Positions 45,504 through 53,611 of a DNA stretch of 64,000 nt are shown piece by piece. The DNA comes from Microbacterium excoecariae. Lineage in GTDB: Bacteria > Actinomycetota > Actinomycetes > Actinomycetales > Microbacteriaceae. The notes under the pieces were generated by a model that was not told the DNA's origin, searched no databases, and worked only from the letters and a program-made list of their open reading frames with translations. How positions within the stretch are numbered: position 1 is the first letter of the stretch; every line of letters starts with the position of its first letter. The translations under genes were made by a program, and so were the position numbers. The DNA lies in NCBI RefSeq assembly GCF_011326725.1, contig NZ_JAANCO010000001.1:310001-374000 (forward strand), given 5' to 3'.

Positions 45504-47092
45504 GCCTCGGACGATCGAGCGCCATCATCGCGGCGGGCACGCTCGCCTCTCGCGTGACGGGGCTCCTACGGAGCATGGTCCTCGTCGCGGCGATCGGGGC
45601 GTTCGGCCTCGCCAACGACGCCTTCTATACCGCGAACATCCTGCCGAACTACGTCTTCCAGGTGATCTCCACCGGCGTCATCACGGCGGTGTTCGTGCCG
45701 CTCATCGTGCGGTGGTCGACGGCCGAGGACGGGGGCCAGCGGCAGCTGTCGAAGCTCTTCACCCTCGGCACCGTGGTCATGCTCGGCGTCACCGCCGTCG
45801 CGCTCGTGGCGGCGCCCCTGCTCGTCTCGCTGTTCTCGCACTACTCGGGTCCGCAGTTCGACCTCGCCGTCGCGTTCGCCCTCTGGTGCCTCCCGCAGGT
45901 GTTTTTCTACGGGATGTTCGCGCTCATCGGCGAGACGCTCAACGCCCGCCGGGTGTTCGGGCCCTACGCGTGGACGCCGATCGTCAACAACATCGTCTCG
46001 ATCGCGGGCTTTCTCGTATTCATCGCCATCTACGGCGGCGGCAGCATGCCGATCGAGGAGTGGGATCCGGGCAGCATCGCCCTCCTCGGCGGCACCGCGA
46101 CCGCCGGGATCGTCGCCCAGACCATCGCCCTCGTCATCTTCTGGCGCAAGACCGGCCTACACCTGCGGCCCGACTTCCGCTGGCGCGGCATGGGCCTCGG
46201 CGAGGTGCGGCGCGTCGCCACGTGGAGCATCGCCATGCTCCTCGTGGGCTACGTCGTCACGGCGGTGCAGCAGCAAATGATCTCGACGGCGTCGGGCGAG
46301 AACGCCTCCGTGACGGTGTGGCAGAACGCCTGGCTCGTCTTCATGCTCCCGTACTCGCTCATCGTCATGAGCATCGGGACGCCCTACTTCACGCGCATGA
46401 GCGAGCACGCGGCCGCGGGGCGCGACGCCGACGTGCGCTCCGACATCGGGACCTCCACCCGGGTCCTCGGCATGCTCATCGTGATCTCGGCCGTCACGCT
46501 CATGGCCGCGGCCGTGCCGCTGTCGCGCCTGTTCGCCACGAACACCGCCGAGGCGGAGGGCACCGCGACCGTGCTCATCGGGTTCCTGTTCGGGCTCGTG
46601 CCGATGGCGGTCCTGTTCATCATTCAGCGCGCCTTCTACGCGTACGGCGACACCCGCACGCCGTTCTTCTTCACGGCGTTCCAGGCGGCCCTCGCGGTCG
46701 CCGGGGCCCTCGCCGCCCGCGCGCTGCTCGGCGACGCCTGGGTGACGGCGGGCATCGCGTTCAGCCAGGCGGTCGCGAGCCTGGCGCAGGTCATCCTCGC
46801 GTCGTGGCTGCTGCGTCGTCACCTCGGCCCGCTCGGCATGCTCCCCAACGTCTGGGCGATCGGCCGCTTCACGGCGGCCGCGCTCCCCGCGGGGGCGGCG
46901 GGATACGCGGTGTACCTCTGGACGGGCGGCCCCGGCGGGTGGATGCTGTCGGGCCTCGCCGGCGCCGTGGCCGGGTGCGTCGTGATCGGCCTGGTGTGCT
47001 CGGTGATCTACGCCGCGCTCCTCGCGGTGTTCCGCGCCCCCGAGCTCTCGGCCGTCACCGCGACGCTCCGCGCCCGCCTCCCCCGACGCTAA
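45500..47092 (+). CDS. murJ: Lipid II flippase MurJ (MviN)
   Basis: 530 residues, about fourteen membrane helices. The opening SSAIIAAGTLASRVTGLLRS with the Arg pair, A-N-I-L-P-N-Y and the following F-V-P-L-I are typical of actinobacterial MurJ. It moves lipid II to the outer face for peptidoglycan synthesis. Compared with mycobacterial MurJ it has no long pseudokinase tail. Translation is coupled to the DUF6049 gene by a 4-bp overlap. A large palindrome begins at its stop codon. Confidence 0.93.
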   Translation: MSLGRSSAIIAAGTLASRVTGLLRSMVLVAAIGAFGLANDAFYTANILPNYVFQVISTGVITAVFVPLIVRWSTAEDGGQRQLSKLFTLGTVVMLGVTAVALVAAPLLVSLFSHYSGPQFDLAVAFALWCLPQVFFYGMFALIGETLNARRVFGPYAWTPIVNNIVSIAGFLVFIAIYGGGSMPIEEWDPGSIALLGGTATAGIVAQTIALVIFWRKTGLHLRPDFRWRGMGLGEVRRVATWSIAMLLVGYVVTAVQQQMISTASGENASVTVWQNAWLVFMLPYSLIVMSIGTPYFTRMSEHAAAGRDADVRSDIGTSTRVLGMLIVISAVTLMAAAVPLSRLFATNTAEAEGTATVLIGFLFGLVPMAVLFIIQRAFYAYGDTRTPFFFTAFQAALAVAGALAARALLGDAWVTAGIAFSQAVASLAQVILASWLLRRHLGPLGMLPNVWAIGRFTAAALPAGAAGYAVYLWTGGPGGWMLSGLAGAVAGCVVIGLVCSVIYAALLAVFRAPELSAVTATLRARLPRR

Positions 47093-47156
47093 GTCCACAA
47101 TTCTCCGACATTTCATCGGGGGATTCCCCGATGAAATGTCGGAGAATTGTGGACTT
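47091..47156. terminator. Perfect 31-bp-armed palindrome at the end of murJ
   Basis: 47091-47121 pairs with 47126-47156 without a mismatch around a GATT loop. The outer arms are AT-rich (AAGTCCACAATTCTCCGACA), unlike other hairpins here, and the left arm includes the last two bases of the murJ stop. It sits between converging murJ and bga, so termination for both strands is likely; the length and composition also fit a small repetitive element. Confidence 0.8.
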
Positions 47157-47169
47157 GCGTGGCGCGGGG

Positions 47170-49161
47170 TTAGCCGCGGGCGATCGCGACGCCGCGCGGG
47201 GGGAGCGTGGCGGATCCGTAGAGGAAGTCCGTCGCGACCCCCCCGAGGTCGACCGCGTCGTCGGTGCGGTTGATGAAGAACCGCACGCGGCCGTTCGCCC
47301 CCGCGCGCACGACCAGCTCGACCGAGGAGCGCAGCGCCTCGGGCAGCTCCGAGGTCACCCCGGCACCGGACAGGAGCTCCGGCAGGATCGCGGCGAGGCC
47401 GTCGAGCCCCAGGCGCGTCGAGACGTACGCGGCGGATCCGGTGCCCGCGGGCCGGCGCGTGACCGCGGCCCCCAGCTCCTCGTGCTCGTACGTCGCGAGC
47501 ACCTCGACGTCGCCGGCGACGACGTCGATCGGCTCGCTCCACAGGGATCCGTTCGTGCCGATCGACAGCGGCACCGTCTCCCCCGCAAACAGGGGCCGGA
47601 ACTCCTCCACGCGGATCCCGAGCAGGTCACGGAACGCGCCGGGGTAGCCGCCGAGATACGCGTGGTCGTGCTCGTTGACCGCGCCGGAGAAGTACGTGGT
47701 CACGAGGTGCCCGCCGGCGGTCGCGTACGCCCGGAGGGTGTCGGCGAGCGCCTCCGGCACGCTGTAGAGCACGGGCGCGACGACCATGCGGTATCCCGCC
47801 AGGTCGGCGTCGGTGGGCACCACGTCGGCGCGGATCCCGAGGTTCGCCAGCGCCGTCCACCACTCGAGCGCCTCGCGGCGGTACTCCAGTAGCTCCGTCG
47901 GGTGCGAATCGAGCTCGGATCCCCACCACGACTGCCAGTCGAACAGGATCGCGACCTGCGCCGGGTCGCGGTCGGATCCGACCACGTCGCCGAGGCCCTG
48001 GAGGATCCGCCCGAGCTCCACGACGTCGCGGTACACGCGCGTGTCCTCGCCGGCGTGGGGCACCATCGCGGAGTGGTACTTCTCGGCGCCCGCCGAGGAC
48101 TGGCGCCACTGGAAGAAGCACACGGCGTCCGCGCCGTGCGCGACGTGGGTCAGGGAGTCCCGGATGAGCTCCCCCGCCCGCTTCGGCCGGTTCACCGGCT
48201 GCCAGTTCACCGCGCTCGTCGAGTGCTCCATGAGGAACCAGGGCCGGTGCCCCGCCACGCCGCTCGTGATCGCCGCGGAGAACGCAAGCTCGTCGCGGTC
48301 GGCGGTCACGTAGTGGTCGTTGGAGACGAAGTCGATCTCCTTCGCCATGGCGGCGTAGTCCGCGTGGCGCGTGCCGCCCGTGATCATGAAGTTCGTCGTC
48401 ACGGGGACGTCGGGCGTGATGCGGTTCAACACCTCGCGCTCGGCGACGAGATAGTCGATCAGCGCGTCGGAGGAGAAGCGCGCGAAGTCGAGCTGCTGCG
48501 TGGGGTTCGGGAACGACGCGGCCAGCCGCGGGGGCAGCACCTCGTCGAAGGACCCGTACGCCTGCGACCAGAACGCCGTCCCCCACGCGTGGTTGAGGCC
48601 CGCGATGTCGCCGTACCGGTCGGCCAGCCACGCGCGGAAGGCCGCGGCCGCGTCGTCCGAGTAGTCGTAGGCGTTGTGGCAGCCGAGCTCGTTGTTCACG
48701 TGCCACGCGACGACGCCGGGGTGGGATCCGTATCGCTCCGCAAGCTTCTCCACGACCGTCAGCGCGTACTCGCGGAACACGGGCGACGTCGGCCGCCAGT
48801 GCTGGCGGGCACCCTGGGAGAGCACGTGGCCCTCGGCGGTGACGGGCAGCACCTCCGGGTGCGCCATCGTGAGCCACGGCGGCGGGGACGCGGTCGCGGT
48901 CGCGAGGTCCACGCCGATGCCGTTCGCGTGCATCAGGTCGATGACCTCGTCGAGCCACGCGAAGTCCCACACGCCCGGGGCGGGCTGGAGCTTCGCCCAG
49001 GAGAAAATCGCGACGGACACGACGTCCACGCCGGCCTTCTTCATGAGGCGGACGTCGTCGTCCCACACCTCGCGCGACCACTGGTCGGGGTTGTAGTCGG
49101 CTCCGTAGGAGATGCGCGGCGCGGCGCCCTCGGGCGTACGGAGCCAGCGGTGAGTCTGCAT
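47170..49161 (-). CDS. bga: GH42 beta-galactosidase
   Basis: 663 residues, normal for GH42. ISYGADYNPDQWSREVWDDD is the family N-terminus; acid/base Glu158 lies in W-H-V-N-N-E-L-G and nucleophile Glu312 in F-L-M-E-H-S. A trimerisation domain (about 400-600) and a C-terminal beta domain follow. No signal peptide, so it acts on imported galactosides in the cytoplasm. The ATG at 49161 follows GAAGGGATCCCC. It is last in a run with the sugar ABC genes, 104 bp after the binding-protein gene with a hairpin between. Confidence 0.93.
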   Translation of the reverse strand: MQTHRWLRTPEGAAPRISYGADYNPDQWSREVWDDDVRLMKKAGVDVVSVAIFSWAKLQPAPGVWDFAWLDEVIDLMHANGIGVDLATATASPPPWLTMAHPEVLPVTAEGHVLSQGARQHWRPTSPVFREYALTVVEKLAERYGSHPGVVAWHVNNELGCHNAYDYSDDAAAAFRAWLADRYGDIAGLNHAWGTAFWSQAYGSFDEVLPPRLAASFPNPTQQLDFARFSSDALIDYLVAEREVLNRITPDVPVTTNFMITGGTRHADYAAMAKEIDFVSNDHYVTADRDELAFSAAITSGVAGHRPWFLMEHSTSAVNWQPVNRPKRAGELIRDSLTHVAHGADAVCFFQWRQSSAGAEKYHSAMVPHAGEDTRVYRDVVELGRILQGLGDVVGSDRDPAQVAILFDWQSWWGSELDSHPTELLEYRREALEWWTALANLGIRADVVPTDADLAGYRMVVAPVLYSVPEALADTLRAYATAGGHLVTTYFSGAVNEHDHAYLGGYPGAFRDLLGIRVEEFRPLFAGETVPLSIGTNGSLWSEPIDVVAGDVEVLATYEHEELGAAVTRRPAGTGSAAYVSTRLGLDGLAAILPELLSGAGVTSELPEALRSSVELVVRAGANGRVRFFINRTDDAVDLGGVATDFLYGSATLPPRGVAIARG

Positions 49162-49196
49162 GGGGATCCCTTCGGGGAAACGGGGTGAAAAGAGGG

Positions 49197-49241
49197 CGGG
49201 TCGCCAGGATCCGCGTGCGAGGCGCGGCTCCTGGCGACCCG
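49197..49241. terminator. Intercistronic hairpin between binding-protein gene and bga
   Basis: A 13-bp perfect outer stem (49197-49209 with 49229-49241) with further inner pairing. Both flanking genes are on the minus strand. Such hairpins often protect the abundant binding-protein message and reduce read-through into the next gene. Confidence 0.7.
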
Positions 49242-49265
49242 AGGGGTGTCAGCGGCGGGGCGGGG

Positions 49266-50594
49266 TCACTCGATCGTGAAGCCCTGGTCCGCGCCGTACT
49301 GCTCGAGCGTCGACTGCCAGGATCCGAGCTGCTCCGAGATCGTCCCGTCGCCGAGGAAGGCCTGGCCGACCGAGTCGCCGAAGATGGTGTTCGCGTAGAC
49401 CTGGAAGGGCAGGTACTGCCATCCCTCGACGACGTTCGCCGACGACTCCGCGAGGACCTCGTTGATCTTCTGCCCGCCGAAGTACTCGAACTCCTGGTTC
49501 AGGAACTCGTCCGACTCGAGGTCCGCCGTGGTCGCCGGGAAGGCGCCGTTGTCGAGGCGCGTCTGGACGCCGTCGCCCGCGTTCGCGTACTCCATGAACG
49601 CGTACGCCAGCTCCTTGTTCTCCGCGTCCGCGGGGATCGCCAGCGAGCTGCCGCCGTTCTCCGACGAGGTGGCCTCGCCCTCGGTCCACTGCGGCATGGG
49701 CGCGACGCGCCAGTCGCCGGATCCGTCCGGGACGCTGCTCTCGAGGTTTGCCGGCATCCACGCGCCGATCGGGAGCGTCGCGAGCGTGCCGTTGGCCATG
49801 CCCTGGAACCACTCGTCGGTCCAGCCCTCGATCGGAGCGAGAAGCTCGTCGTCGAGCATGCCCTGCCACAGCTCGGCGTACGCCTGCGCGCCCGCGTCGC
49901 CCGTCAGGTCGAACGAGACGTTCGTGCCGTCGACGGTCCACGGCGTGCCGCCGGCCTGCCACATCATCGACGCCGCGAAGCCGGCGTCGGAGGACTCGTT
50001 GCCGATGTAGACGTCGGGGTTCGCTTCCTGGAACTGGGCCGCGGCCTCGGCGAACTCCTCCCACGTGGCGGGCACCTCGACGCCGTACTCGTCGAAGACG
50101 GTCTTGTTGTAGAACAGCGCCATGGGGCCCGAGTCCATCGGGAGGCCCACGATCTGCTCGCCCGAGTGCACCGAGTCCCACGGGCCCGTCGCGAACGCCC
50201 CGTCGTACTCGTCGGCGCCGAACTCCGTGAGGTCGGTGAGCGACTCCTGGAGCGCGAACTGGGGGAGGGCGTAATACTCGATCTGCACGAGGTCGGGCAG
50301 GCCCTGCCCCGCCGTGATGGCGTTCTGCAGCGCGGTGTACGAGTCGATGCCGGTTCCGACGTTGACGAGCTCGACCGTCACGCCGGGGTTGTCGGCCTCG
50401 AAGTCCTCGATCACGGGCTCGAGCGTGGGCTCCCACGCCCACACCGTGATCGTGCCGCCCTCCTCGAGGGCCGCGTCGGTGTCGACGTCGCCGCCGCCGG
50501 ATCCGCCGGAGCAGCTGGCGAGGGCGAGGGTGGCGACGCCCGCGAGGGCGGTGCCGGCGAGGACGCGCCGGCGGGTGGTTCGGATAGTGCGCAT
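49266..50594 (-). CDS. Sugar ABC transporter substrate-binding lipoprotein
   Basis: 442 residues. The signal T-R-R-R-V-L-A-G...L-A-S-C has a lipobox at about 23-27 and an Arg cluster that could route it through TAT. ITVWAWEPTLEPVIEDFEAD opens the mature CUT1 (family 1) binding fold, and the sequence E-A-A-A-Q-F-Q-E-A-N-P and later W-bearing loops fit oligosaccharide binders. Start ATG 50594 has GGAG 9 nt upstream and places the signal correctly; ATG 50609 is less likely. Follows the two permeases, a less usual order. Confidence 0.92.
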   Translation of the reverse strand: MRTIRTTRRRVLAGTALAGVATLALASCSGGSGGGDVDTDAALEEGGTITVWAWEPTLEPVIEDFEADNPGVTVELVNVGTGIDSYTALQNAITAGQGLPDLVQIEYYALPQFALQESLTDLTEFGADEYDGAFATGPWDSVHSGEQIVGLPMDSGPMALFYNKTVFDEYGVEVPATWEEFAEAAAQFQEANPDVYIGNESSDAGFAASMMWQAGGTPWTVDGTNVSFDLTGDAGAQAYAELWQGMLDDELLAPIEGWTDEWFQGMANGTLATLPIGAWMPANLESSVPDGSGDWRVAPMPQWTEGEATSSENGGSSLAIPADAENKELAYAFMEYANAGDGVQTRLDNGAFPATTADLESDEFLNQEFEYFGGQKINEVLAESSANVVEGWQYLPFQVYANTIFGDSVGQAFLGDGTISEQLGSWQSTLEQYGADQGFTIE

Positions 50595-50625
50595 GTGTGT
50601 CAACTCCATCGTCGAGGGGAGGGGG

Positions 50626-51546
50626 TCATTCCTTCACGGATCCGGCGGCCAGTCCCGACTGCCAGTAACGCTGCATGAAGAGGAAAGCGATGATCAGCGG
50701 CACGATCGTGAGCAGGGCTCCCGTGATCACCAGGTCGAAGATGGCCTCGCCGCCGGCGGTCGCGGCCTGCGCGTTCCACTGGTTGAGGCCGATGATGAGG
50801 GGGTACCACTCCGGATCCCGCAGCATGATCAGCGGGAGGAAGTAGTTGTTCCACGTCGCGACCATCGTGAACAGCGCCACGGTGATCGTTCCGGGGGTCA
50901 GGAGCGGCAGGCACACCTGCCAGAAGGTGCGGAACTCGCTCGCGCCATCGATGCGGGCGGCCTCCATGAGCTCCTCCGGGATCGCCTCGCTCGCGAACGT
51001 CCACATGAGGTAGAGGCCGAACGGCGAGATGAGCGAGGGGATGATGACGGCGAGCGGGGTGTTCGTGATCCCCATCTCGCTGAACATGAGGAACGTCGGG
51101 ACGGCGAGGGCCGTTCCCGGCACCGCGACGGCGCCGATGATGACGGCGAACACCGCCTTCTTCCCGGGGAAGTTGAACTTCGCCAGCGCGTACCCGCCGA
51201 GGACCGAGAGGAGGGTCGCGCCGCCCGCGCCGACCACGACGTACAGCAACGTGTTCGCGAACCACCGCAGGAAGACGCCGTCGTCGTAGGTGAGCGCGCG
51301 GCCGATGTTGTCGAAGAGCGCGAACGAGTTGCCAAACCACAGGCCGAAGGTCGAGAAGAGGTCGGCCTGCGTCTTCGACGCGTTGATCACGAGCCACGCG
51401 AGCGGCAGCAGCGAGTACACGACCATGATGGCAGTGAGCACCGTCAGCAGCACGCTGCGGCGCGGCTTGTCGATCGTGCCGAGCCGGCCGCGGCGCTCGG
51501 TGCGGGTCGCGCCCGTGCGCAGGGTGACGAGGGTCGTCGTGCTCAT
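50626..51546 (-). CDS. Sugar ABC transporter permease (MalG-like)
   Basis: 306 residues, six membrane helices. The EAA loop is E-L-M-E-A-A-R-I-D-G-A-S-E, which docks the shared ATPase, and the C-terminal F-M-Q-R-Y-W-Q-S-G-L is typical of MalG-type proteins. The ATG at 51546 starts 1 bp after the stop of the partner permease, so they are coupled. The ATPase is not encoded here; in actinobacteria an MsiK-type ATPase often serves many importers. Confidence 0.92.
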   Translation of the reverse strand: MSTTTLVTLRTGATRTERRGRLGTIDKPRRSVLLTVLTAIMVVYSLLPLAWLVINASKTQADLFSTFGLWFGNSFALFDNIGRALTYDDGVFLRWFANTLLYVVVGAGGATLLSVLGGYALAKFNFPGKKAVFAVIIGAVAVPGTALAVPTFLMFSEMGITNTPLAVIIPSLISPFGLYLMWTFASEAIPEELMEAARIDGASEFRTFWQVCLPLLTPGTITVALFTMVATWNNYFLPLIMLRDPEWYPLIIGLNQWNAQAATAGGEAIFDLVITGALLTIVPLIIAFLFMQRYWQSGLAAGSVKE

Positions 51547-51547
51547 G

Positions 51548-52468
51548 TCAGGATCCCTTCCGCATCCCGCGCAGCTGCACCACGTAGGCGACGATCATCG
51601 TGATGACGCCCATGATGATGGCGACGGTCGCCGAGTAGTTGTGCTGCTGGCCCGCGAACGCCAGCGAGTAGGCGTAGAGGTTGGGCGTGTACGAGGTCGT
51701 GATCGCGTTCGGCGCGAGCGACTGCATGATGCTCGGCTCGTTGAACAGCTGGAAGCTCCCGATGATCGAGAAGATCGTCGCGATGACGAGCGCGCCGCGG
51801 ATCGCGGGGAGCTTGATCGCCGTGATGACGCGAAACTGGTTCGCGCCGTCGATCGCCGCCGCCTCGTAGAGCGAGGTCGGAATCACGCGCAGCGCCGAGT
51901 AGAAAATGAGCATGTTGTAGCCCATGAACTCCCACGTCACGATGTTGCCGATGGACGCGAGGATCAGGTCCGGCGAGAGCAGGTTCGGCAGGCTCCAGCC
52001 GAACATGTCGTTGAGGTTGCCCACGAGGCCGAAGCGCGTGCCGTACATGAAGCCCCACATCAGCGAGGCGACGACGGCCGGGACCGCGTAGGGCAGGAAG
52101 ATCGAGAGCCGGAAGAAGCTCTTGCCGTAGAGGCGCCCGCTGTCGATCGCCAGGGCCGCGAGCAGCGAGAGGAAGAGCATGACCGGCACCTGGACAACCA
52201 GGAAGAGCGCGATGCGCCACACACCCGCCCAGAGCTGCGGATCCCCGAACGCGCGCACGTAGTTGTCGAGACCGACGAACTCGGTGCCGCCGACGAGCTG
52301 ACTGCGGAAGAGGCTGAGCCAGATCGCGTAGAGGATCGGCGCGATGAACACCAGCGCGAACACGATCGCGAACGGCGCGAGGAATCCCCAGCCGGTCCAC
52401 CGCCCGCGCGCGCTGCGCCGCGTCCGGACGGGCGCCCGCTGGGGGAGCGTCGCTGGCATGGACGTCAT
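51548..52468 (-). CDS. Sugar ABC transporter permease (MalF-like)
   Basis: 306 residues. An N-terminal P/R-rich tail precedes six helices (first: GFLAPFAIVFALVFIAPILY); EAA loop S-L-Y-E-A-A-A-I-D-G-A-N-Q. It forms a heterodimer with the downstream permease. Start ATG 52468 follows GGAGGA; longer frames run through the operator and are not coding. It is the first gene of the leftward operon, 36 bp from the LacI-type palindrome. Confidence 0.92.
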   Translation of the reverse strand: MTSMPATLPQRAPVRTRRSARGRWTGWGFLAPFAIVFALVFIAPILYAIWLSLFRSQLVGGTEFVGLDNYVRAFGDPQLWAGVWRIALFLVVQVPVMLFLSLLAALAIDSGRLYGKSFFRLSIFLPYAVPAVVASLMWGFMYGTRFGLVGNLNDMFGWSLPNLLSPDLILASIGNIVTWEFMGYNMLIFYSALRVIPTSLYEAAAIDGANQFRVITAIKLPAIRGALVIATIFSIIGSFQLFNEPSIMQSLAPNAITTSYTPNLYAYSLAFAGQQHNYSATVAIIMGVITMIVAYVVQLRGMRKGS

Positions 52469-52504
52469 GGTCTTCCTCCGCTTCGTCGCGTGAGCTCTGC
52501 AACA

Positions 52505-52520
52505 ATGTTTACGTAAACAT
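52505..52520. promoter_or_regulatory. LacI-family operator
   Basis: ATGTTTACGTAAACAT is a perfect 16-bp palindrome with a central CG, the hallmark of LacI-type operators. It lies in the gap between the divergent lacI-type gene and the ABC permease gene, 36 bp from the latter. Confidence 0.87.
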
Positions 52521-52575
52521 AGCCCATTTCGCCACCCGTGGCGCACATCCGCCCGATACCTTGAGCGAACACCCC

Positions 52576-53604
52576 ATGAACACACCCTCTGAAGCACCCG
52601 GCTCGCGACGGCGCGTGTCGATGGGCGACGTGGCCCAGCACGCCGGCGTGTCCGCGCAGACCGTCTCCCGCGTCGCCAACGGCACCGGCACCGTCGTGCC
52701 CGAGACGCGCGAGCGCGTCATCCGCGCGATGCACGAGCTCGGGTATCGGCCCAATAGCGCCGCCCGCGCGCTGAAGCTCGGATCCTTCCGAACGATCGGC
52801 GTCCTCTCGCAGACCCTGTCGACGATCGGCGACGTCCGCACGATCGAGGCCATCGCGCTGAGCGCGGCGGAGGAGGGCTACGCCACCACGCTGCTCCCCG
52901 TGCACGCCACGAACCAGGCCGACGTCGACCGGCTGTTCTCGCGCCTGCAGGAGCTCGCCGTCGACGCCCTCATCCTCAACCTCGAGGCGCCGCAGCTCGC
53001 GCACGCGGCCGAGATCCTCCCTCCCGGCGTGCCCGTGGTCTACATGGATCCGGATGCGCCCCGCGCCCGCGTCGTCGTCGACACGGATCAGGAGGGCGGC
53101 GCGCGGCAGGCCACGGAGCACCTGCTCTCGCTCGGCCACGAGACGGTGTGGCACATCGCGGGCCCCGAGGAGTCCCGCCCGGCGGCCCGCCGCATCGACG
53201 GGTGGCGCGGCGCCCTCGAGGCGGCCGGGCGCGAGGTACCGGATCCGCTCCGGGGCGACTGGAGTGTCGCCTCGGGCTACCGCGAGGGGCGTAGGATCGC
53301 CGGCCGCGAGGACGTGACGGCGGTGTTCTGCGGCAACGACCAGATGGCGCTCGGGCTCTACCGCGCGCTCGCGGAGGCGGGAAGGCGCGTCCCCGACGAC
53401 GTGCACGTGGTCGGTTTCGACGACACGTCGGACGCGCGCGCGTACGACCCGCCCCTGACCTCCGTGCACCACGAGTTCTCCGACGTCGGGCGCCGCTGCA
53501 TCGCCGCGGCCCTCGCGCTCGCGCGCGGCGAGACGCCGGATCCGTTCTCCGTCGTCACGACGAAACTCATCCTGCGCGAGAGCACCGCGGGGCGGCGCGC
53601 CTGA
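52576..53604 (+). CDS. LacI family transcriptional regulator
   Basis: 342 residues. The helix-turn-helix VSMGDVAQHAGVSAQTVSRV is at about 15-34, with the hinge Y-R-P-N-S-A-A-R-A-L. The ligand domain has FCGNDQMALG and D-V-H-V-V-G-F-D-D. By context it senses a galactoside and represses the sugar-import and hydrolase genes through the palindrome at 52505. ATG 52576 is preferred; the TTG at 52561 adds five residues. The GH36 gene converges on it. Confidence 0.92.
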   Translation: MNTPSEAPGSRRRVSMGDVAQHAGVSAQTVSRVANGTGTVVPETRERVIRAMHELGYRPNSAARALKLGSFRTIGVLSQTLSTIGDVRTIEAIALSAAEEGYATTLLPVHATNQADVDRLFSRLQELAVDALILNLEAPQLAHAAEILPPGVPVVYMDPDAPRARVVVDTDQEGGARQATEHLLSLGHETVWHIAGPEESRPAARRIDGWRGALEAAGREVPDPLRGDWSVASGYREGRRIAGREDVTAVFCGNDQMALGLYRALAEAGRRVPDDVHVVGFDDTSDARAYDPPLTSVHHEFSDVGRRCIAAALALARGETPDPFSVVTTKLILRESTAGRRA

Positions 53605-53611
53605 CGTCGTC

